This document shows, one piece after another, positions 58,282-64,000 of a stretch of DNA of 64,000 nucleotides; position 1 is the stretch's first letter, and each line of letters opens with the position of its first letter. Position numbers and translations under genes: made by a program. Origin of the DNA: Amarobacter sp964507025 (GTDB lineage: Bacteria; Chloroflexota; Dehalococcoidia; Tepidiformales; Tepidiformaceae); NCBI GenBank assembly GCA_964507025.1, contig CAZDOK010000013.1, positions 1-64,000 of the forward strand, in the 5' to 3' direction. Under the pieces are notes generated by a model, which saw only the letters and a program-made list of their open reading frames with translations, was not told the DNA's origin and did no database searches.

Positions 58282-59528
58282 CGACCGACCGCCTTGATGC
58301 GCTCCTCGACGAGACGCTCGCAACGGGCTCCATCCCCGAGGGCGCCACCCCCGATGAGCGTGCCCGGCTCGACGAGCTGCTTGCCAGCGTCTCCACCCTT
58401 CGGCGTGGGGCGGAAGCGGTCCGCGCCGAGGCCGATGCCGCCATGCCCGTCGCGCGCGCCCGCTTCCAGCGCCATCTGGCGGCCGGGAATCGTCCGGCCC
58501 CGCCCGCGACACCCCCCGCCGCTAGGACCCACGCCGGGTTCTTCGGAGGGTTCCTCGGCGGCGTCTTCGGCTCGGTTGGCGCGCTCCGGCTCTCGGCTTC
58601 CGTGGCGGCGGTTGGTCTCGTCGCCCTCGCCGCGATCCTCCTTGCCCGCCCGTTCGCCGGCGTCGAAACCGCATCCGCGCTCAGCGTCGATGACTACGTC
58701 CAGGTCCAGGGCGTTGTCGCCGAAGCCGGCGGCGACTTCGTGACCGTCCAGTCGTCCGAGTTCGGCACCCTCCGCGTTGGGCTTTCCGACACCACATCCA
58801 TCGTCGACAGCGAAACCGTCCGCGATCGTTCCGACCTGCGGCCCGGCGACGCCGTCCTGGTGAGTGGCGTGGTGCGCGATGCGCGCAAGAAAGACATACG
58901 CATCGAGGCGAATACCCTCGCCCTCGCCGCCGCCGGGGAACCCGGCGCACTCCCGACGCCCACGCCGCTGAAGGAGCTGCGCACCCTCGACGACAGGCTC
59001 GAAGGGACGATCACGGTCCTCGCCCTCGCCCCCGATGGCCGTGGCGCCCGCATCCTGATCGATGCCGGTCGCGGCCACCAGCTCATCGTCAACGTCGACC
59101 GCGCCTCAGCCGAGAGTTTCGTCGCGGACTCCACGAACGCTCTCGGCAGCCGCGTCCGCATCGTCCGCGACGACTCCCTCCCCCGTGGCCAGTTCCGCTT
59201 CGAGGCATTGCACGGGCCCGACGGGGGCCCACCTCCCGGTGGCGGCCACGGCATGGGCGGCATGCGGCCCGAGCTCGTCCACATCCAGGGTGTTCTCACC
59301 GCTCGTGACGGCGATCGCGCCACCGTGGAGACCGACCGCGGGCCGGTCACGGTCCTGGTGCGCCCGCAGACGCGCATCCTCGTGGGGCAGAGCGGATTGA
59401 CCCTCGATGCAGTCCGAAACGGGGAGCGCGCCATCGGCCACGAGATCACCGTCCGCGGAGGCCTCGACAGGGCCCGCGAGGCGGTCATCGCCGATGTGGT
59501 GGTCCTTGGCCCGCGTGCCGGGCAGTAG
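58278..59528 (+). CDS. Membrane-anchored DUF5666 protein, likely regulator of the ECF sigma factor
   Basis: 416 residues. Cytoplasmic part 1-100 (acidic, helical), a transmembrane segment at about 108-130 (SASVAAVGLVALAAILLA), then extracytoplasmic beta repeats resembling DUF5666/OB units (VQGVVAEAGGDFVTVQ, EGTITVLALAPDG, IQGVLTARDGDRATV). It has no clear zinc-binding HxxxCxxC anti-sigma motif. Coupling to the sigma gene suggests an anti-sigma role; not shown by sequence. Confidence 0.8.
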   Translation: MTTDRLDALLDETLATGSIPEGATPDERARLDELLASVSTLRRGAEAVRAEADAAMPVARARFQRHLAAGNRPAPPATPPAARTHAGFFGGFLGGVFGSVGALRLSASVAAVGLVALAAILLARPFAGVETASALSVDDYVQVQGVVAEAGGDFVTVQSSEFGTLRVGLSDTTSIVDSETVRDRSDLRPGDAVLVSGVVRDARKKDIRIEANTLALAAAGEPGALPTPTPLKELRTLDDRLEGTITVLALAPDGRGARILIDAGRGHQLIVNVDRASAESFVADSTNALGSRVRIVRDDSLPRGQFRFEALHGPDGGPPPGGGHGMGGMRPELVHIQGVLTARDGDRATVETDRGPVTVLVRPQTRILVGQSGLTLDAVRNGERAIGHEITVRGGLDRAREAVIADVVVLGPRAGQ

Positions 59529-59607
59529 CATGCGACGGCAGGGACTTGAGCCCTGCGCCATGCCGGGCGACCCTGTGCGGTAACAACTTCCGCAGGCCCA
59601 GTCCCCA

Positions 59608-60660
59608 ATGGCTCAACAGAATGCTCGGTGGCTCATCACCGGCGGCACCGGCTTCCTTGGCTCCCACATCGCGCGGCGGCTCCTCGAAGAAGGTATCCAC
59701 CCCGTCCTCTTCGATATCGCCCCCCTCCCACCCGACGACGACGACATCCGCGACCGCGTGACCGTCATCGACGGCGACGTCCGGAGTCGCGAACAGATCC
59801 GCGCGGCGCTCGAAGGCGTCGAGGTGGTGGTCCATACCGCCGCCGCCCTGCCCATCCAGGTTTCGAAGAAGAAGATCTATGAGGTCAACGTGCGGGGCAC
59901 GCGCTACGTCCTCCACGAGGCCCTGAAAGCCGGCATCAAGCGTGTCGTCTTCATCTCCAGCACGGCCGTCTACGGCGTCCCGAAGGTCCACCCCATCGAT
60001 GAGGACTCCCCGCTCATCCCCCTCGGCCACTACGGCTCCTCCAAGGTCGTCGGCGAGGACATCTGCCACCAGTACCAGCAGCGCGGCCTCGAGGTGAACG
60101 TCATCCGCCCCAAGACTTTCCTGGGGACCGGCCGCCTCGGCGTCTTCGAAATCCTCTTCGAGTGGATCGCCGAAGGCCGCAAGATCCCCCTCCTCGGCAA
60201 CGGCAAGAACCACTACCAGCTCCTCGAAGTCACGGACCTGGTCGAGGCTATCTACCGCGCCGCCATCAATCCGGACGTGGTCAACGAAACCATGAACGTC
60301 GGCGCCGACCGCTACGACACGTTGAACGAAGACATGCAGGCGCTGTTCGACCGCGCCGGCTCCGGTTCCCGGCTCTGGCACCTGCCCGCCCGCCCCGGCG
60401 AATGGGCCCTCCGCGTGCTCGAACTCCTGCGCCTCTCGCCGCTTGCCGCATGGCACTACGGGACCATGTGGCGCGACTCCTACGTCGAAGTCGACAAGGC
60501 GAAGCGCCTGCTCGGCTGGCAGCCAAAGTACTCGAACGCCGAGGCCCTCATCCGCGCCTGGGACTGGTACCTCGAAAACAAAGGCCGCTACGACACCGGA
60601 GTCACCCACCGCGTCGCCTGGCAAAAAGGCGCCCTCGCCATCATGCGCCGAATCAGCTAG
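59608..60660 (+). CDS. NAD-dependent epimerase/dehydratase
   Basis: 350 residues. Extended SDR: TGGTGFLGSHIARRLLEEG, the catalytic region SSTAVYG and YGSSKVVGE (YxxxK), and PKTFLGTGRLGVFE. Similar to nucleotide-sugar epimerases and to 3-beta-HSD-like proteins; substrate open. A 79-base 5' gap without strong promoter. A perfect palindrome follows its stop. Confidence 0.9.
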   Translation: MAQQNARWLITGGTGFLGSHIARRLLEEGIHPVLFDIAPLPPDDDDIRDRVTVIDGDVRSREQIRAALEGVEVVVHTAAALPIQVSKKKIYEVNVRGTRYVLHEALKAGIKRVVFISSTAVYGVPKVHPIDEDSPLIPLGHYGSSKVVGEDICHQYQQRGLEVNVIRPKTFLGTGRLGVFEILFEWIAEGRKIPLLGNGKNHYQLLEVTDLVEAIYRAAINPDVVNETMNVGADRYDTLNEDMQALFDRAGSGSRLWHLPARPGEWALRVLELLRLSPLAAWHYGTMWRDSYVEVDKAKRLLGWQPKYSNAEALIRAWDWYLENKGRYDTGVTHRVAWQKGALAIMRRIS

Positions 60661-60693
60661 CGGCTCCCGGTTCTGCAGTCGGCGTGCGCAGAA

Positions 60694-60727
60694 GCAATCG
60701 GGGCGCCCGGCCGGGCGCCCCGATTGC
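60694..60727. terminator. 34-base perfect palindrome between convergent genes
   Basis: GCAATCGGGGCGCCCGG (60694-60710) and its exact inverse to 60727, with no spacer. It lies 33 bases after the epimerase stop and 23 before the SDR stop on the other strand, so a bidirectional terminator is likely; no T-run. Confidence 0.7.
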
Positions 60728-60750
60728 ATGTTGTCGCTCGCCCGGTCGGA

Positions 60751-61728
60751 TTATCCCCGGCCCGGGATCTGCAGGTCCTCAGCCGGCGGCGCGGGGTTCA
60801 CCACCCCGGCCATCAGCTGCTGGGGCACCAGCATGCGCAGCTCATCGAGCGTCCACTTGCCGTGCTTGTAGATGTTCTTGAAGGGCGGATACATGTCCTG
60901 CAGCAGCCCGACGTGGCCGCCGGCCACCTGGAAGATGCGCCCGTTGATGTTCCACGCTTCGTCCAGCAACAGGTAGACCGTTATCGGCGCCACCATGTCG
61001 GGACCGCGCATCGCCGCAGCTTCCTGCGCGGCCTGGTTCGTGGCCGGGGCCGGGGCTGCGCCGCCCGCGCCCGCGATACCGCGGGATGCCCGCAGTTCGC
61101 GCGAGGCCTGCGGCACCGTGGCCGTCAGGCGCGTCGAGGCACCAGGCGCGATGCAGTTCACGGTCACGCCGTAGCGGCCCAGGTCGCGCGCGGCCACCCG
61201 GGTCAGGCCCGCCACGCCTGCCTTCGCCGCGCCGTAGTTCGCCTGCCCCGAGTTGCCCTGCAGCCCCGAGACCGAGCTGTAGTTCACGATGCGCCCGTAG
61301 CGCTGCTGGCGCATCAACACCGAGGCGGGCTTAATCGTCGTGAAGTGGCCCTTCAGGTCCACCCGGATCACGTCGTCCCACTCTTCCTCGGTCAGGTTGA
61401 ACACCATCCGGTCGCGAAGGATCGCCGCCAGGTTGATCAGCCCGTCGAGCCGACCCCAGGTGTCCAGCGCCGACCTGACGACGCTCTCGCCGCCCTCCAT
61501 GGTCGAGACATCGGCGAAGTTGGCGACCGCCTCGCCGCCGGCCTTCTTGATCTCCTCGACCACCTGGGCCGCCGGGCCATTGTCGGTTCCCGAACCATCC
61601 GGGTTCACGCCCGGGTCGTTCACCACGACGCGTGCGCCTTCCGATGCCGCCAGCAGCGCGCACTCGCGGCCGATACCACGGCCGGCGCCCGTCATGGCGA
61701 TGACTTTTCCTTCGAGCAGGTTGCCCAT
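60751..61728 (-). CDS. SDR family 3-hydroxyacyl-CoA dehydrogenase-like protein
   Basis: 325 residues. TGAGRGIGRECALLAASEGARVVVND (key TGAGRGIGRECALL), INLAAILRDRMVFNLTEEEW, catalytic YSSVSG and YGAAKAG. Close paralogue of the SDR at 43033, including the long C-terminal part and end GVVNPAPP. Third gene of an operon with two hot-dog dehydratases, consistent with D-3-hydroxyacyl-CoA dehydrogenation. ATG preceded by CCAGGAG. Confidence 0.92.
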   Translation of the reverse strand: MGNLLEGKVIAMTGAGRGIGRECALLAASEGARVVVNDPGVNPDGSGTDNGPAAQVVEEIKKAGGEAVANFADVSTMEGGESVVRSALDTWGRLDGLINLAAILRDRMVFNLTEEEWDDVIRVDLKGHFTTIKPASVLMRQQRYGRIVNYSSVSGLQGNSGQANYGAAKAGVAGLTRVAARDLGRYGVTVNCIAPGASTRLTATVPQASRELRASRGIAGAGGAAPAPATNQAAQEAAAMRGPDMVAPITVYLLLDEAWNINGRIFQVAGGHVGLLQDMYPPFKNIYKHGKWTLDELRMLVPQQLMAGVVNPAPPAEDLQIPGRG

Positions 61729-61743
61729 GAATTCTCCTGGTTG

Positions 61744-62163
61744 CTAGCTATCGATGCGTACGGTCGCGTGCCCGGGGGTGGTCTTCTTTCCCTGGGGATT
61801 CTCCGTCCAGACTTCGAGATCGACGAGCTTCTCGCCGCCCTCTTCGTACTTCCGCGTCACCACGCCTTTGCAGAGGATGTCTTCGTTGGGGAAGTCCATC
61901 CCGCGGTAGCTGCAGCCGTACCTCTTGAGCCTGCCGTTGTTCCCGATCCAGTCGTGAACCAGCTGGCCAAGAAAGGCGTTCTTGAGGGCCCCGTGCACGA
62001 TGATGTTCGAAAGCCCCGTCCCGATGGCGAAGTCCTTGTCATAATGGATCTGGTAGAAGTCGCCGGACCCGGCCGCCCACAGGACCAGCTGCTGAGTGCT
62101 GCAGTTCTTCTTGAGCGTGGGGATCTCCATCCCCTCCGAAATCTCACTCCACTTCACTGCCAT
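61744..62163 (-). CDS. MaoC-like hot-dog dehydratase
   Basis: 139 residues. Single hot-dog: SGDFYQIHYDKDFAIGTGLSNIIVHGALKNAF (key DFYQIHYD and VHGAL), the R-hydratase active-site Asp and His. Enoyl-CoA hydration, probably with the preceding FAS1-like subunit. Lies 12 bases after that gene and 15 before the SDR. GGAGGCAG ribosome-binding site upstream. Confidence 0.88.
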   Translation of the reverse strand: MAVKWSEISEGMEIPTLKKNCSTQQLVLWAAGSGDFYQIHYDKDFAIGTGLSNIIVHGALKNAFLGQLVHDWIGNNGRLKRYGCSYRGMDFPNEDILCKGVVTRKYEEGGEKLVDLEVWTENPQGKKTTPGHATVRIDS

Positions 62164-62174
62164 TGCGCTGCCTC

Positions 62175-62669
62175 CTAGTAGCGGATGCCGGTGCCGGTCG
62201 AGATCGCCACGACCTTGCCGCCCTGGTTCTTGTAGACCGTCTTGCTCGTGGTGATGAGCATTTCGCCAAGGCTGCCCTTGGTCTCCTCGTAGTTCGCCAC
62301 ATGCGTCGTCGAGGTCAGGACATCGCCGGCGCAGATGTCGTCGAAATACTCGATCTCGGTACCACCGTTCAGGATGCGGCGAAGGGGGCGGCTCGGTTCC
62401 GGCCCGCCGAACATCCCACCGCCACCACGGCGCGAAGGCGCGCTCGGGTTGTAGATCGGTGTGCCCAGGTAACCCGGAGGGGCCACCAGGCCACGGTAAC
62501 CGGCCGCTTTCGCCGCCGACTCGTCGTAGTAGATTGGGTCGCTGTGCCCAACCGAGCGGGCGAACATGCGGATGGCCGTCTTGTCGACTTCGAGCGTGAT
62601 CGGGTCGGATTCCTTTCCGATCTGCGCGCGCATCGCGTCGGTAATCAGGGGCGGGAGTTCATCTGCCAC
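62175..62669 (-). CDS. MaoC N-terminal (FAS1-like dehydratase) domain protein
   Basis: 164 residues from GTG 62669 (GGAGAG 5 bases upstream). FARSVGHSDPIYYDESAAKAAGYRGLVAPPGYLG is the MaoC_N signature (key VGHSDPIYYDE and APPGYLG); the usual C-terminal LNGGTEIEYFDDICAGD follows, with a Gly/Pro insertion (SRRGGGGMFGG) between. Such half-dehydratases pair with the next gene to form a heterodimeric 3-hydroxyacyl-CoA dehydratase. Confidence 0.9.
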   Translation of the reverse strand: MADELPPLITDAMRAQIGKESDPITLEVDKTAIRMFARSVGHSDPIYYDESAAKAAGYRGLVAPPGYLGTPIYNPSAPSRRGGGGMFGGPEPSRPLRRILNGGTEIEYFDDICAGDVLTSTTHVANYEETKGSLGEMLITTSKTVYKNQGGKVVAISTGTGIRY

Positions 62670-62919
62670 AGGTCTCTCCAAAAGGCGGAATTGTGCGTGC
62701 GAAACGATACGCCAACCGCACCGGCGCCGCCACCACGCCATCCGCACGCGCCCGGGCTCCTGGCGCCCACCCGGGTTCAGCGAAAGATCAGGGGTTTTCC
62801 GCCGCCAGACACGGACCCTCCACCCCGAGATCGGGGACTTCCCAATGCGCCGCCCGCGGCCCCGTCGCTAGAGTCCTGAACACCGGGCCAGGTTGCCCGC
62901 AATGATTCCGGAGGCGCAC

Positions 62920-64000
62920 ATGGGACAGGGCACCCCGCTCGCACCACTCATCGAACGATGGAACGAGCTCCCGCGGACGCGGCAGATCATGCTCGGCGCC
63001 ATCGGTGCGGCAACGCTCGTGGTCCTCTATTTCGTCTTCCTGGCTTCCTCCCGGCCCAACATGGTCGTCGCCTACAGCGGCCTCGCCCCCGAGGACAGCG
63101 CCGCCATCGCCGACCAGCTCGAAGCCGACGGCGTGAAGTACGAACTGGGTGGCGGCGGATCGACGGTTTCGGTGCCCGCAAACAAGGTCGCCGAGGTTCG
63201 TATCCGGCTCGCCCAGGCCGGCCTGCCCAAGGGAGGCTCGATCGGCCTCGAAATCTTCGACGAAACCAACTTCGGCGCGACCGACTTCGTCCAGCAGGTC
63301 AACTTCCGCCGTGGCCTCGAAGGTGAGCTCGCCCGGTCGATCAATACCCTCAGCGGCGTCCGCGCCAGCCGAGTGCATATCTCCATGCCGAAGGAGGCCA
63401 TCTTCAAGGAGGACCAGGCCGAAGCTACCGCAAGCGTTCTCCTCCAGCTCCAGCCAGGCGCGCGTCTCGCCGACGAACAGGTCCGCGGCATCACCAACCT
63501 GGTCACCAACTCGGTCGAAGGCCTCGATCAGAGCGGCGTCACCATCATCGATGATTCCGGCCGCGTGCTGTTCGATGGCGCCACCTTCTCGCAGGGCTTC
63601 TCCACAGGCGCCACCGCCAGCCAGATGGAGCTCCAGCGCCAGTACGAACTCGCTCTCCAGCGCGACGTCACGGAGACCCTCGCCAAGGTGGTTGGGCCCG
63701 GCCGTAGCGCGGTGACCGTGCGTGCCGCCCTCAATTTCGACAAGGTGACATCCGTCGCCGATGAGTTCGCGGCAGCCGACCAGGCCATCCCGCGCAGCAC
63801 GTCCTCCGTGACCGAGACATTCACCGGCAGCGGCATCAACGTCGGCAACGTGCCGGGCACCGGCACCAACGGCGGCACCGGCGCCGGTACCGACACCACG
63901 GCCAACGGAAACAGCCAGTATTCCCGCACCGAGACCACCACCAATAACGAGATCAGCCGCACCACCTCCACCACGGAGCGCGCCCCCGGGTCCATCGAAC
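62920..64000 (+). CDS. fliF: Flagellar M-ring protein FliF (3'-truncated)
   Basis: 360 codons to the window edge; family length is about 530. ATG 62920 has GGAGG 5 bases upstream. First transmembrane segment at 24-44 (IMLGAIGAATLVVLYFVFLA), then the periplasmic YscJ/FliF region: GLAPEDSAAIADQLEADGVKY, GLPKGGSIGLEIFDETNFGATDFVQQVNFRRGLEGEL (key GLEIFDETNFG and NFRRGLEGEL), SRVHISMPKEAIF, GSVEGL-like NSVEGLDQSGVTI. The tail contains a Gly/Thr-rich linker. First gene of a probable flagellar operon; divergent from the MaoC genes. Confidence 0.94.
   Translation, partial: MGQGTPLAPLIERWNELPRTRQIMLGAIGAATLVVLYFVFLASSRPNMVVAYSGLAPEDSAAIADQLEADGVKYELGGGGSTVSVPANKVAEVRIRLAQAGLPKGGSIGLEIFDETNFGATDFVQQVNFRRGLEGELARSINTLSGVRASRVHISMPKEAIFKEDQAEATASVLLQLQPGARLADEQVRGITNLVTNSVEGLDQSGVTIIDDSGRVLFDGATFSQGFSTGATASQMELQRQYELALQRDVTETLAKVVGPGRSAVTVRAALNFDKVTSVADEFAAADQAIPRSTSSVTETFTGSGINVGNVPGTGTNGGTGAGTDTTANGNSQYSRTETTTNNEISRTTSTTERAPGSIE

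Noticed and set aside
62788..63378. Minus-strand frame opposite fliF
   Set aside because: FliF motifs continue on the plus strand to the window edge; the other frame has no motifs and no start signals.
1..64000. tRNA, rRNA, CRISPR, insertion sequences, prophage
   Set aside because: No cloverleaf with conserved T-loop, no repeat-spacer array, no transposase or integrase motif was seen by eye; weak tRNAs could be missed without a covariance search.

Overview
The window is GC-rich, densely packed bacterial chromosome with no mobile elements, tRNA, rRNA or CRISPR that I could see. Gene content suggests a Chloroflexota member, probably in or near Dehalococcoidia/Tepidiformales: a canonical S10-spc-alpha ribosomal cluster, a tungsten-type aldehyde:ferredoxin oxidoreductase, CtaG, deazaflavin- and luciferase-family oxidoreductases, and rplI-dnaB linked to DnaD- and DnaC-like loaders. 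The taxonomic call is inference from gene content; no marker was aligned. No gene-free stretch exceeds 300 bases; the longest gaps (about 220-260 bases, at 20082-20299, 23463-23723, 42793-43032 and 62670-62919) hold promoters and inverted repeats and are described in place.

Layout. 1-14119: one long ribosomal/translation operon, rpsC(partial)-rplP-rpmC-rpsQ-rplN-rplX-rplE-rpsN-rpsH-rplF-rplR-rpsE-rpmD-rplO-secY-adk-map-infA-rpmJ-rpsM-rpsK-rpsD-rpoA-rplQ-truA-rplM-rpsI, closed by a hairpin terminator. Many neighbours overlap by 1 to 4 bases (TAATG, GTGA, ATGA), implying translational coupling. 14212-23462: small accessory genes (acetyltransferases, a nucleotidyltransferase, a hydrolase remnant, a TetR/deazaflavin-oxidoreductase divergent pair, the aldehyde oxidoreductase, a polysaccharide deacetylase, a mechanosensitive channel). 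23724-27844: a replication cluster rplI-dnaB-dnaD-like-tandem AAA+ DnaC-like gene. 29465-31457: nudix-moaE-moaD facing comF. 32788-38445: a five-gene MoxR/DUF58/Bat-type operon ending in a VWA-TPR fusion. 38496-47466: CtaG, YajQ, an oxidoreductase, a methylmalonyl-CoA mutase fragment, secreted proteins including a collagen-like one, pth and DinB-fold proteins. 47588-56994: PHP protein, ferredoxin, bL25, hydroxyisobutyrate-type dehydrogenase, GGDEF protein, MFS exporter, glutamate dehydrogenase, glycerate dehydrogenase, pyrE. 57082-64000: an ECF sigma/membrane regulator pair, an epimerase, an SDR/MaoC acyl-CoA operon, and the start of a flagellar operon (fliF, cut by the right edge).

Two cross-cutting patterns stand out. 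First, many genes have a TANNNT (or CANNNT) hexamer exactly 6 or 7 bases before the start codon, so the predicted transcription start falls on or one base before the start codon; this points to common leaderless transcription and was used to choose several starts. Second, several core proteins (uS3, bL17, uL13, bL9, RNA polymerase alpha) carry long Ala/Pro/Glu-rich C-terminal tails. Other notable features are the helicase-loader cluster with an internally duplicated ATPase, a symmetric operator that contains both -10 boxes of a TetR pair, a structured leader that can pair with its own start codon, and a fused BatB/lipoprotein-TPR gene.
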